Assembly (NCBI GenBank): GCA_013415865.1
Contig: CP058896.1
Coordinates: 1-64,000, forward strand
Direction: 5' to 3'
Length of the DNA stretch: 64,000 nt
DNA from: Methanomassiliicoccales archaeon
Lineage (GTDB): Archaea > Thermoplasmatota > Thermoplasmata > Methanomassiliicoccales > UBA472
The notes beneath the pieces are model-generated. The model was not told the DNA's origin. It made no database searches and saw nothing but the letters and a program-made list of their open reading frames with translations. Of the stretch, positions 35,146 through 43,321 are shown one piece after another. The position numbers were made by a program, and so were the translations under genes. Positions within the stretch are counted from its first letter, which is position 1; each line of letters begins with the position of its first letter.

Positions 35146-35243
35146 AAATGGGTGCCTGTTTGCTCGTGCAAACCAAATGCGGTTGAACCGCAGGGCTGAG
35201 AACATACCATAATAACTTGATCTGGGTAATGCCAGCGGAAGGA
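35146..35243 (+). promoter_or_regulatory. TPP (thiamine pyrophosphate) riboswitch
   Basis: The THI-element consensus is present in order: GGGTGCC (35151-35157); an extended P3 arm made of two perfect hairpins, TTTGC-TCGT-GCAAA and TGCGGT-TGA-ACCGCA; GCTGAGA (35195-35201); and TGATCTGGGTAATGCCAGCG (35219-35238). The last bases, GGAAGGA, are also the ribosome binding site of thiM. TPP binding would therefore hide the site and shut off translation. It precedes a thiamine-salvage kinase, which fits the ligand. Confidence 0.92.
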
Positions 35244-35249
35244 ATGGAA

Positions 35250-36092
35250 ATGACGTCGATAAACAAAGGGGACCTATGGTACCAGATGGTCCATGCAGTT
35301 GAATTGGTGAGGAAGACCAACCCGGTCGTGGGATCGATCACGAATACAGTGACGGTAAATTTTGTGGCAAATGCACAATTGGCCATAGGGGGTTCTGCGG
35401 CCATGGTATACCTACCTGACGAGGGGGAGTTCTTGGCGAAAAATGCTAGAGCCATGTACATCAATGCTGGCACTTTTTTACCAATATATGAACAGACTTT
35501 ACCTCGAACGGTCAAGGCCTTGAACGAACATAATAGACCATGGGTCTTAGACCCGGTCGGTATAGGGATAGGGGCGCTTAGGACGGAGGTCTTACGATTT
35601 ATCAAAGAAAATAAACCTAGCGTAATAAGAGGAAACGCCTCCGAGATAATCGCCTTGGCAGGTCTCTGGGGCCTCGACGGCGGGGATGATGAAAAAAGTG
35701 TGCGAGGTGTGGATGCCACCGATCCTGTCGCTTCGGCCAGGGATGCAGCGGTTTCTCTGGCCAAGTGGACAGAAGGTGCGGTGGTCGTCTCTGGCGAGAC
35801 AGACCTTGTAACGGACGGTTCAGTTGAGGTATATTCATTTGGCGGGTCAAAGATGATGAAGAACATAACAGGTGCTGGTTGTTCTTTGGGAGGGGTCGTG
35901 GCTGTTTTCTCGTCTGTGGCCTCTCCATTCATCGCGGCGCTGACTGGAACCCAATTATATAATCTGGCCGCCAGTCGGGCCGAACGAAGGGCAAACGGTC
36001 CGGGAAGTTTTCAGACACACTTCTTGGACGAGATCTATAGATCCTCCGCAGAGGAGATCGCGAACAATCCTTTTGAGATAAAAGGGGTCTAG
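35250..36092 (+). CDS. thiM: hydroxyethylthiazole kinase
   Basis: A 280-residue ThiM kinase that phosphorylates the thiazole alcohol of thiamine, a salvage step, in the cytosol. Seen: VGSITNTVTVNFVANAQLAIGGSAAM, INAGTF, RPWVLDPVGIGIGALRTE, VIRGNASEI, and the anion-hole/catalytic motif ITGAGCSLGG near residue 220. The start is ATG 35250, placed 7 nt after the GGAAGG that forms the 3' end of the TPP riboswitch. The ATG 6 nt upstream and the frame reaching to 35217 lie too near to or within the riboswitch. thiE follows. Confidence 0.95.
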   Translation: MTSINKGDLWYQMVHAVELVRKTNPVVGSITNTVTVNFVANAQLAIGGSAAMVYLPDEGEFLAKNARAMYINAGTFLPIYEQTLPRTVKALNEHNRPWVLDPVGIGIGALRTEVLRFIKENKPSVIRGNASEIIALAGLWGLDGGDDEKSVRGVDATDPVASARDAAVSLAKWTEGAVVVSGETDLVTDGSVEVYSFGGSKMMKNITGAGCSLGGVVAVFSSVASPFIAALTGTQLYNLAASRAERRANGPGSFQTHFLDEIYRSSAEEIANNPFEIKGV

Positions 36093-36280
36093 ATGGATGC
36101 AGATAATCGTTTCCCGAGGAACGCAAACTTTTGAGAGAAGATAAGTTGACATCAGGGAGATTTCAAATAACGAGTATCTTCAAGTTCAAGCTCGAAATTA
36201 AAAAGGGGAAATTTGGGACTTTAAAATTGTAGTCATTATTGATATCACGTTTTGATGGGAAAATAAAACAAAGGATCATC

Positions 36281-37018
36281 ATGGGGGCGATGGAATTGAA
36301 AAAAAGATTCGACATCTCCAACTATCTTGTGGTCGGACCCGAGAACACGAAGGGAAGGCCAGTTCATCACATAATCAAGGAAGCGGTCGGTGCGGGATTC
36401 ACATGCGTGCAGATCCGTTCAAAGCTAGCATCGGCCAAAGATATGATAGACCTCACGCGCAGCGCCTCTCAGGTCATAGCGGAATCCGACAGGCCCGATA
36501 AGGTCGCATTGCTTGTCGATGATCGGCTCGATGTGGTCCTCGCCGCCAGAAAGTATGGCATAAAGGTCGACGGCATCCATGTTGGACAGAGTGACATACC
36601 CGTAGACGTGTGCAGAGAATATCTTGGAGAGGATTCCATAATCGGAGTATCCGCAAGGACCATCGATATGTTGGATTACGTTACAACCATAGATGCTGGG
36701 TTGATCGATTATTTGGGCGTGGGCCCGTTGCGTGAGACCAGGACAAAACCTGACTGTGGGATGGGCCCGGATGGTAAGGTGAGAACAATGGACCTCGATG
36801 AGATATCAGCACTCGCTCAGATGAGCCCGGTACCGGTCGTGGTCGGAGGTGGAGTGAAGCTCTCAGATGTACCGGGACTGGCTAGGACAGGGGTCGATGG
36901 TTTTTTTGTCGTCTCTGCCGTCACCGAGGCCGATGACCCTGGATTAGAGGCAAAAAAGCTGGTCGAGGCCTGGAGGTCAAATAAGATCAATAGATCCAGG
37001 ATCCCGCGCTTGGCATGA
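36281..37018 (+). CDS. thiE: thiamine-phosphate synthase
   Basis: A 245-residue ThiE enzyme that joins hydroxymethylpyrimidine diphosphate and thiazole phosphate to thiamine phosphate. The TIM-barrel motifs are in order: CVQIRSK, LLVDDRLDVVLAA, VDGIHVGQSDIPV, IIGVSARTID, YLGVGPLRETRTKPD, PVVVGGGV, and FFVVSAV. The family length is about 210, so the extra residues lie at the N and C ends. ATG 36281, 5 nt after AAGGA, is chosen over the TTG at 36239. It lies 188 nt after thiM; the gap holds no second riboswitch, so co-transcription with thiM under the same element is likely. thiD and thiC are absent from the window. Confidence 0.93.
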   Translation: MGAMELKKRFDISNYLVVGPENTKGRPVHHIIKEAVGAGFTCVQIRSKLASAKDMIDLTRSASQVIAESDRPDKVALLVDDRLDVVLAARKYGIKVDGIHVGQSDIPVDVCREYLGEDSIIGVSARTIDMLDYVTTIDAGLIDYLGVGPLRETRTKPDCGMGPDGKVRTMDLDEISALAQMSPVPVVVGGGVKLSDVPGLARTGVDGFFVVSAVTEADDPGLEAKKLVEAWRSNKINRSRIPRLA

Positions 37019-37040
37019 GATTAAGAATCTTGAAATAAAA

Positions 37041-37127
37041 TGGTGCAGGGGGTGCGATTTGAACGCACGGACCACTAAGGATAGGATCCTAAGTCCTACG
37101 CCGTTGGCCAAGCTTGGCTACCCCTGC
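37041..37127 (-). tRNA. tRNA-Leu (anticodon UAG)
   Basis: On the minus strand the acceptor stem GCAGGGG (37121-37127 complement) pairs with CCCCTGC. The D arm closes with GCC/GGC. The anticodon stem TAGGA/TCCTA encloses the loop CTTAGGA with anticodon TAG. A 13-nt variable arm fits class II, and the T arm is GTGCG-TTCAAAT-CGCAC. The discriminator is A and CCA is encoded (37041-37043). No intron. Confidence 0.97.
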
Positions 37128-37147
37128 TCTACAGCGCTGATGGAATG

Positions 37148-37157
37148 CATATAATTA
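37148..37157 (-). promoter_or_regulatory. TATA box of tRNA-Leu
   Basis: On the minus strand TAATTATATG lies about 22 nt before the mature 5' end and overlaps the last codons of the upstream RNA-binding-protein gene, so the tRNA has its own promoter. Confidence 0.5.
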
Positions 37158-37589
37158 ATCCTTGCCATCCGCCAGCTTTTCAAGGAACTCGGTGACGTTC
37201 CTTATCGCCACCTCGCGTTTCTTAGGATATGTCTGGACCTTCCCCCTGACCGATATGATGTCGTCCCCCTTGGTCAATACCAGCTCTCCCAAGTAGGCCT
37301 TCTGCTTATCGATCCTGGCGAATATCTGGCACTCATCATCGACACGGCTTTCGATGGTATCGATCAGCGCCCTAATGTCATCCTTCGAAAACGATGAGAA
37401 GAACCTTTTGATGGCCTTCTTGTCCTTCAGGTTACCTTCCAACACCAGGATCTTATTGCCATGGTAACCTGTGGTGACATCCTTGTGGTATTCATCGAGC
37501 CCTGATACGTTCTTCAACGCCTGGAGGACCTTTCCCTCATCCTCGGTGGCATGAACGAAGGTTCGAAAATACACGGAACTGATGGTCAT
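37155..37589 (-). CDS. RNA-binding protein of the COG1325 (DUF54, exosome-associated) type
   Basis: A 144-residue protein similar in plan to COG1325, a predicted RNA-binding family found near exosome and ribosomal genes in archaea. Seen: VYFRTFVHATEDEGKVLQAL at the N terminus, the central GYHGNKILVLEGNLKDKKAIKRFF, and FARIDKQKAYLGELVLTKGDDIISVRGKVQTYPKKR. The fold is a small alpha/beta domain. It ends 27 nt before tRNA-Leu and is downstream of the NAD-kinase-like gene by 41 nt, so it probably shares that transcript. Confidence 0.75.
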   Translation of the reverse strand: MTISSVYFRTFVHATEDEGKVLQALKNVSGLDEYHKDVTTGYHGNKILVLEGNLKDKKAIKRFFSSFSKDDIRALIDTIESRVDDECQIFARIDKQKAYLGELVLTKGDDIISVRGKVQTYPKKREVAIRNVTEFLEKLADGKD

Positions 37590-37630
37590 CGGGAACAGAA
37601 AGGGGTCCGGTTAGATAAAGCCTTCAAAGC

Positions 37631-38734
37631 TCACTCGAGCTTGACAAGCCTTTCATATCCATAGCCCACGAGGACCCTCCTGAACCCTGAAAGGTCGTAG
37701 TCCAATGAGCCGTCCCCGGTGTCGGCCCTCAACGTCTTCAGACCGTTGAGTTTGTTCCTCGTTGCAGCAATTATAATATGATCTATGCCGGCCCTCCTTA
37801 TGACCTGCGGAGAGATCTGCTGGTTCCCCCTTCCGAAGATGAAACCTTGTCTACCTATCGGCGTAACGACTATCCACACATCTTTTTCGCTCACCATATG
37901 TGATAAGATATCCTTTTCGGACGCGTCCTTATGCACCATGCGTCTGTTTTTCACCAGGTCCACACCTAACAATGTCTTATCGATGCCCAACACCTTCCCG
38001 ACGGCCTCGACCGTCGTCCCTGGCCCAAGCACGTACAATGCATCCGGAACCATCTTGTCAACGATGTAAGAGGCTATCTCCTGTTTCTCCTCCTCTTCCC
38101 CCTGGACCTCCATTGTGCCTTTTGGAAGCTGTACGAGATTAATATCATCGATGACCCTCAGATAACCCACGAGCTTGGCGGTCAGCACCCCTTCTCGGAA
38201 CATGTCCTCGTCGATGTCCATCACCTCGGCCTCGACGGTCCTCCTATTGCCTTTAATGAACGATGAGATGAGCAGGCCCGCATCATGTGGATGGTTGGCG
38301 AACACGCCGGAATGCATCTTGACACCGGCCGGTATGCCGACACAGGTAATCGGGCCGTCCACACCCTCCATGACATCCCTCGCGGTACCATCGCCGCCAC
38401 AGAATATTATCAGGTCACACCCCATCTGGCAGAAGAGCCTTACCACCTCGGTGGTGTCCTTCCCCTGGGTCACCTTTCCAGGATGATAGATGATTTCGTA
38501 TGTCAACCCCATCTCTTCAAGAAGGCTCCCTCCCATCTCACCTCCCGCGGCCAAGAAATGTATGCCAGAGAGGTCTCCAGCGGAGATCAATGCTTCTTTG
38601 GCCCTTGAACGGGCCTTTGGAATGGCACCACGAGCGATCGCCTCATCCTTTGAGGCCCCGTCGGTCCCCTTAAGGCCGACGCTGCCGCCCATCCCCGCAT
38701 AGGGGTTGATGACGAGACCGAACTTCATAGCCAC
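37631..38734 (-). CDS. ATP-NAD kinase-like protein (COG3199/AcoX type)
   Basis: A 367-residue protein with the NAD-kinase fold. The signature LIIFCGGDGTARDVMEGVDG near residue 115 gives the GGDGT motif, followed by VGIPAGVKMHSGVFA. It belongs to the longer COG3199/AcoX branch, not to the classic PpnK. It starts MAMKFGLVINPYAGMGGSVGLKGTDG. Whether it phosphorylates NAD is not proven for this branch. It lies 98 nt after the FtsZ-like gene on the same strand. Confidence 0.85.
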   Translation of the reverse strand: MAMKFGLVINPYAGMGGSVGLKGTDGASKDEAIARGAIPKARSRAKEALISAGDLSGIHFLAAGGEMGGSLLEEMGLTYEIIYHPGKVTQGKDTTEVVRLFCQMGCDLIIFCGGDGTARDVMEGVDGPITCVGIPAGVKMHSGVFANHPHDAGLLISSFIKGNRRTVEAEVMDIDEDMFREGVLTAKLVGYLRVIDDINLVQLPKGTMEVQGEEEEKQEIASYIVDKMVPDALYVLGPGTTVEAVGKVLGIDKTLLGVDLVKNRRMVHKDASEKDILSHMVSEKDVWIVVTPIGRQGFIFGRGNQQISPQVIRRAGIDHIIIAATRNKLNGLKTLRADTGDGSLDYDLSGFRRVLVGYGYERLVKLE

Positions 38735-38832
38735 TTGAACGACATGAACGGATAAAAAACAACAAGTTGCATGGACATGAGGTGCGGCGGCACTTCAACC
38801 GCCAGCACCTGGGAGAAATCATTGGGATCTTT

Positions 38833-39645
38833 TCACATGTGCAGCTGTGCAGGAGGTATCGGCTCAAGCTTAGCCTCACATGCGGACGGTCTGCTGGAGA
38901 CGACCGCATCCGAGATCAGGGCAGGCCTAGGTCGAACGTGCTCTGCGGCCTCGTTACCGATGACCTCATCGATCTCCTCCCTCAGCGCAGAGAGAAAGGC
39001 CTGGTTCGCCTGAGCGCAGAACGAGTCGATCAATCTTATCACATTCCTGTCTATGATGCTGAACGCCTTGTTGAGCGGGAGGTTCTCACCTCCTTTCAAC
39101 AACATGTCATTCTCGAAGATGTATGTGTTGTTCTCTATCGATCTGAGCTTGGAAACGCCTTCCTTTGCCTTCTCGATGCGCTCACCTTCAAAAGAGAACG
39201 GATTGATAGCGATGACGAATGTGAAGGACTTCATCTCTTTAGATATCTTCGCCACAATAGGTGCGATGCCGGTACCCGTCCCACCGCCCATCCCAGCGAC
39301 AACGAAGACAAGGTCATTGCCCTTGATGACGTCGCGGATGGCCTCTTTGGCACATTCCCCACAATATTCCCCGACCTCGGGGAATCCGTTGGTGCCTTTC
39401 CCCTGCGTGACGTCCTTTCCTACCAGAAGCTTAGTGTCGGCAGCCACCCTTTGCAGAGACGATTCGTCTGTGTTTATAGCAACAGTATGAACATTGTTCT
39501 TGCAGCTCGAGTGTACGCTGCTCACTATATTGCTCCCTGCGCCCCCTATCCCAATGACGGCTATCTTAGGTTCCGTCATACCTTTCACCAGCGCGCCAAC
39601 GAGCTGTTCTCGTTTAGCGATATGGTCCAGTTCCCCTGATCTCAT
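38833..39645 (-). CDS. FtsZ-like GTPase-domain protein lacking the second domain
   Basis: A 270-residue FtsZ/tubulin-family protein. The GTP-binding half is intact: IAVIGIGGAGSNIV, AINTD, VFVVAGMGGGTGTGIAP (tubulin signature), PFSFEGE, and PLNKAFSIID. The protein then turns into a helix (SFCAQANQAFLSALREEI) and a short proline-rich tail, where a full FtsZ (350-390 residues) continues with the T7 loop NxDxxD and the C-terminal domain. No frameshift is visible downstream, so the short form looks genuine. ATG 39645 follows GGGGGA. It lies 109 nt after an RHH gene, an arrangement recalling cdrS-ftsZ2 of haloarchaea. Without the T7 loop it could not activate GTP hydrolysis in a neighbour. Confidence 0.85.
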   Translation of the reverse strand: MRSGELDHIAKREQLVGALVKGMTEPKIAVIGIGGAGSNIVSSVHSSCKNNVHTVAINTDESSLQRVAADTKLLVGKDVTQGKGTNGFPEVGEYCGECAKEAIRDVIKGNDLVFVVAGMGGGTGTGIAPIVAKISKEMKSFTFVIAINPFSFEGERIEKAKEGVSKLRSIENNTYIFENDMLLKGGENLPLNKAFSIIDRNVIRLIDSFCAQANQAFLSALREEIDEVIGNEAAEHVRPRPALISDAVVSSRPSACEAKLEPIPPAQLHM

Positions 39646-39753
39646 TTGATTTCCCCCGGTGTCCATCCTAAGAGGTTTTCACACCGAGCCCCAACCCAGT
39701 GTGATGTGCATCCCATCCCTTCCAGCAGGCCCTCCCAAGGCCTTTAAGGCCTA

Positions 39754-40110
39754 TCACATCCTTTCGAGGATCTTCCTCTCCCCATCGAACAGCTTGCCCT
39801 TCACTTCTTCGATCTTGTCCTTGGGCAGGAATTCGCGGCGGAGAACTTCCTCGACAGCAGATTCGAAGGAAGAGTAGTATCCCATCTCTACCATCCTCTC
39901 GATAATGCTGTGGACCGCCCCGGGCACCCTGATGGATACCCGGTCTGCCGAGTTCTTGAGGTGGATGCCTTCATCACGTTCGATGAAGGAGCGGATGGCG
40001 ATCCTCGCGAGGTGCGACCTGTTGGAGAACTCAGGATGCTTTTCGACGAAATCATCAATCAGCTCGAGGTCTTCGGGTTCAAGCCTTAGCGATATTCTTT
40101 CTCCATCCAC
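39754..40110 (-). CDS. tandem ribbon-helix-helix regulator (CdrS-like position)
   Basis: A 118-residue DNA-binding protein made of two RHH units: residues 4-45 (ERISLRLEPEDLELIDDF ... SNRSHLARIAIRSFIE) and 57-95 (DRVSIRVPGAVHSIIERM ... SFESAVEEVLRREF), then a charged helical tail. A single chain could thus act like an RHH dimer. It lies upstream of the FtsZ-like gene on the same strand, and its promoter contains a perfect 17-bp dyad, which suggests autoregulation of this operon. Haloarchaeal CdrS, a single RHH, controls ftsZ; the parallel is one of position and fold only. Confidence 0.85.
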   Translation of the reverse strand: MDGERISLRLEPEDLELIDDFVEKHPEFSNRSHLARIAIRSFIERDEGIHLKNSADRVSIRVPGAVHSIIERMVEMGYYSSFESAVEEVLRREFLPKDKIEEVKGKLFDGERKILERM

Positions 40111-40142
40111 TATACCCAGTCCTCTTTCGGTGACAGACTTAT

Positions 40143-40200
40143 GTATGACATTGTCATACTTAGTATTTAATAATATTCCATTTGTTATTATATTGTCATA
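40143..40200 (-). promoter_or_regulatory. promoter and operator of the RHH-FtsZ operon
   Basis: GTATGACATTGTCATAC at 40143-40159 is a perfect 8-bp inverted repeat around one base. Just upstream on the minus strand is the TATA-like TTATTAAATAC (about 40162-40172), and a further half-site TGTCATA lies at 40194-40200. The dyad lies between the TATA box and the expected start, an operator position. Spaced half-sites are typical for RHH proteins. Confidence 0.65.
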
Positions 40201-40327
40201 TTCTAATTATAAAATCCCTTGGCCAGAAATATGGTCATTATTGTAATTCCCTGACAATCATCCCGTTCCTCTGCACAAACGCTAATAATGTATTCTTCAA
40301 TTACCAACGAACTCACAAGGTGCAGAC

Positions 40328-43210
40328 ATGCTCAGTAATCCGACCGAGATCGAGGCCAAATGGCAAGAAAAATGGTACTCAAGCAAGATCAATGAGGCCA
40401 ACCGCGACGGTCGAAAAAAATTCATGATCATCTTCGCTTACCCAGGGGTGACCGGCTATCTTCATGTTGGTCACATGAGGGGATTTTCCTATGTCGATGA
40501 CATCTCTCGATATATGAGGATGCGTGGATACAATGTGATGTTCCCAGTTGGCACGCACGCGACAGGAAATGGGCCGATATCTTTGGCAAAGAAGGTCCGT
40601 GCGGGAGATGAGAACACTATCTCCTACCTCCTCAGGAACGGCTGTCCAAAGGAAAGGCTTGAGGAGCTCAAGGACCCGGTCGGAGTGGTCGAGTTCTTCA
40701 ACCAGGTATATGTTGAACAGTACTGGCGGCGCTTTGGATTCATGGCCGATTGGCGCAGATTCGCCTGCACCGTTCATGAAGAATATGGTAAGTTCATACA
40801 ATGGCAGTTCAGAAAGCTCATGGAGGCAGGCCTTCTCATCCAAAAACCATATTATGCTCCGGCCTGCGTGAATTGCGGTCCGGTCGCCATAGATGCCTCT
40901 GAGACCGACATCTCCTGCGGTGGGAACGCTGAGACCACTGAGTACACGCTCATGAAGTTCAGGTGCGATGACCTGATATTGTTGGCGGCAACTCTGAGAC
41001 CTGAGACGGTCTTTGGCCAGACCAATTTCTGGGTCAATCCCGAGGTCGAATATGTCAAGGTCAAGGTCGGGGAGGAGATATGGGTCATGAGCCGACCTTG
41101 TCTGGACAAAATGAGATACCAGAAAGAAGGTCTTACAGAGGTCGGAACGATCCATGGCCGCGACCTCATAGGCAAGTTCTGTACCGCTCCGATGACAGGG
41201 AGGAGGATACCTTGTCTACCTGCGTCGTTCTGTGACCCGAACGTGGGGACTGGCCTCGTTGTCAGCGTCCCATCCGACGCCCCTGATGACTGGGTCGCAC
41301 TTATGATGCTGCAAAGGGATGAGGAGCTCTGCAGAAAATATGGTCTCGACGTCGATATGGTGAGGGCGATCGTGCCGATTGCGATCATTGACACCAAGGG
41401 CTGGGGCCCTATGCCGGCGGTGGAGATCGTTGAGAGGATGGGCATAACAACGTCCGGGGACCCGAGGCTCATCGAGGCTAAGAAGATAGTTTACAAGGAA
41501 GGGTTCCACGCTGGAAGGATGAACTCCAATTGCGGCAGATACTCGAACCTTCCGGTGGACAAGGCCAAAGAGATGATGAAGGAAGATATGCTGAGGGCGT
41601 CCGAGGCAGACCTATTCTATGACCTGTCTGAGAAGGTGGTCTGCAGGTGCGGGGAACCTGTTGTGATCAAGAAGGTCACCGATCAATGGTTCATCGACTA
41701 TGCGAACGAGGACCTCACGGCCCGCAGCAAAGAGCATGCGAAAAAAATGCTGATAATGCCCACAGATTACATGACAAACATACAGGGTGTGCTCGATTGG
41801 TTCCGGGAGAGGGCATGTGTCAGACAGGGCAATTGGCTGGGCACGCGGTTCCCGTTCGATGAGAAATGGATAATAGAGGCGATCTCCGATTCCACGCTCT
41901 ATCCTATTTATTATACGGTCTCTTTGTATGTGAACAACGGCTCCCTGAAGGCCGAGAACATGACCACAGAGTTCTTTGATCATGTCTTCCTCGGCAAAGG
42001 AGATATCGAAGAGGTCGTCAACGCGACCAAGCTTGAAAGGTCTTTGATCGAGAAGATAAAGGCCGACGTCGACTATTGGTATCCTCTCGATGTCAATCTT
42101 GGCGGAAAAGAGCATATGACCGTTCATTTCCCTGCGTTCGTAAAGAACCACGTGGCGATACTTCCTGAGGAAAAGCTTCCAAGGGGGATCTTTGTCAATT
42201 GGTATGTGATATCTAAGGCAGGAAAGATATCGAAATCCAAAGGCGGCGCACAACCGATACCGGGGGCCGCTGAGAAATACGGTGTGGACGCGCTGAGATT
42301 GTACTATGCCCATATCGCATCTCCCTTCGCTGACGTCGAGTGGGATGAGGAGGTCATAGAGAACTATGTGTCCAAGGTCGAAAAGGTCATGAGGACCGTG
42401 GAGGAACTCTCGTCCATCAGGTCGATGGGCCCCGCGTCAGGGATCGACATGTGGCTGCTCTCACGATTGAACTCAAGGCTCGAGAGGGTCATCTCTGCGA
42501 TGTCCCAATTTGACCTGAAGACCTTGGCGAACGAGGCCTACTTCGAGATACCGAATGACCTGAGATGGTATGTCAGGCGGGGTGGTGGGAACGCAGAGAC
42601 CATCTCCAAGGCGCTCAGCGTCTGGGTGAGGATGATGGCCCCGATAACACCGCACATCGCCGAGGAGATGTGGGAGCATCTTGGGAACAGAGGGTTCGTC
42701 ACAGACGCCTCTTTCCCTGAGCCTGACACATCATTGTGCTCATTGCGGTCAGAGATCGCTGAGGACTATCTCAGGGCATTGATGGACGACATAAATGAGA
42801 TACTGAAGGTGACCAAGATCGCACCGAAAAGGGTGTTGATTTATACGACGCCATCTTGGAAGGAGAAGGGCATGGTCATGGCCCTCGAACTAGCAGAGAA
42901 GGGGGAGCTCAAGGTGCCCACGCTCACAAAGGCCATGATGCAAGATGAACATATCAAGAAGCATGGGAAAGAAGCGTCAGATTATGCCCGAAAGACGGCG
43001 GAAGACCTTCTAAAAAGGTCGAAGGTGGAGCTGGATAAGCTGAAGTCAGTATTCGATGAACTTGAGTTCATCAGGTCCGCATTGCCCTTCCTGATAAAGG
43101 AGTTCGGGTGTGAGGTCGCGGTGTTCAATGCAGATGACCCGCAGCGTCCAGACCCCCAGAACAAGGCACGAATGGCTCAGCCTCGGAGACCCGCGATCTA
43201 CGTCGAGTAG
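40328..43210 (+). CDS. leuS: leucyl-tRNA synthetase, archaeal type
   Basis: A 960-residue class I synthetase. Seen: the first signature PGVTGYLHVGHMRGF (HIGH motif as HVGH, about residue 45), THATGNGP, the CP1 editing domain with LRPETVFGQTNFWVNP, DVNLGGKEHMTVHF, and the KMSKS-type loop KISKSKGGAQPIPG. A C-terminal anticodon-binding and archaeal extension follows. Length and order are typical of archaeal/eukaryotic LeuRS. The start at 40328 fits the family N terminus (NPTEIEAKWQEKWY). A tRNA-Leu gene lies 3 kb away. Its own promoter is within the AT-rich 40200-40327 gap. Confidence 0.98.
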   Translation: MLSNPTEIEAKWQEKWYSSKINEANRDGRKKFMIIFAYPGVTGYLHVGHMRGFSYVDDISRYMRMRGYNVMFPVGTHATGNGPISLAKKVRAGDENTISYLLRNGCPKERLEELKDPVGVVEFFNQVYVEQYWRRFGFMADWRRFACTVHEEYGKFIQWQFRKLMEAGLLIQKPYYAPACVNCGPVAIDASETDISCGGNAETTEYTLMKFRCDDLILLAATLRPETVFGQTNFWVNPEVEYVKVKVGEEIWVMSRPCLDKMRYQKEGLTEVGTIHGRDLIGKFCTAPMTGRRIPCLPASFCDPNVGTGLVVSVPSDAPDDWVALMMLQRDEELCRKYGLDVDMVRAIVPIAIIDTKGWGPMPAVEIVERMGITTSGDPRLIEAKKIVYKEGFHAGRMNSNCGRYSNLPVDKAKEMMKEDMLRASEADLFYDLSEKVVCRCGEPVVIKKVTDQWFIDYANEDLTARSKEHAKKMLIMPTDYMTNIQGVLDWFRERACVRQGNWLGTRFPFDEKWIIEAISDSTLYPIYYTVSLYVNNGSLKAENMTTEFFDHVFLGKGDIEEVVNATKLERSLIEKIKADVDYWYPLDVNLGGKEHMTVHFPAFVKNHVAILPEEKLPRGIFVNWYVISKAGKISKSKGGAQPIPGAAEKYGVDALRLYYAHIASPFADVEWDEEVIENYVSKVEKVMRTVEELSSIRSMGPASGIDMWLLSRLNSRLERVISAMSQFDLKTLANEAYFEIPNDLRWYVRRGGGNAETISKALSVWVRMMAPITPHIAEEMWEHLGNRGFVTDASFPEPDTSLCSLRSEIAEDYLRALMDDINEILKVTKIAPKRVLIYTTPSWKEKGMVMALELAEKGELKVPTLTKAMMQDEHIKKHGKEASDYARKTAEDLLKRSKVELDKLKSVFDELEFIRSALPFLIKEFGCEVAVFNADDPQRPDPQNKARMAQPRRPAIYVE

Positions 43211-43321
43211 GATGCCATATCTTCCACTCCCCGAAAGTAACGCAATCTTAGATATATCCCCGTATGAAATCCTTAATAAGCCATTGCCTGAGGGGGAGGG
43301 GCTCGTACGTTATTCGAGGGG

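Noticed and set aside
35217-35249. Upstream extension of thiM
   Set aside because: These codons lie within the riboswitch (to 35243) and the few bases before the chosen ATG.
36093-36280. Second TPP riboswitch before thiE
   Set aside because: No CTGAGA or TGATCTGG-type motif in this gap.
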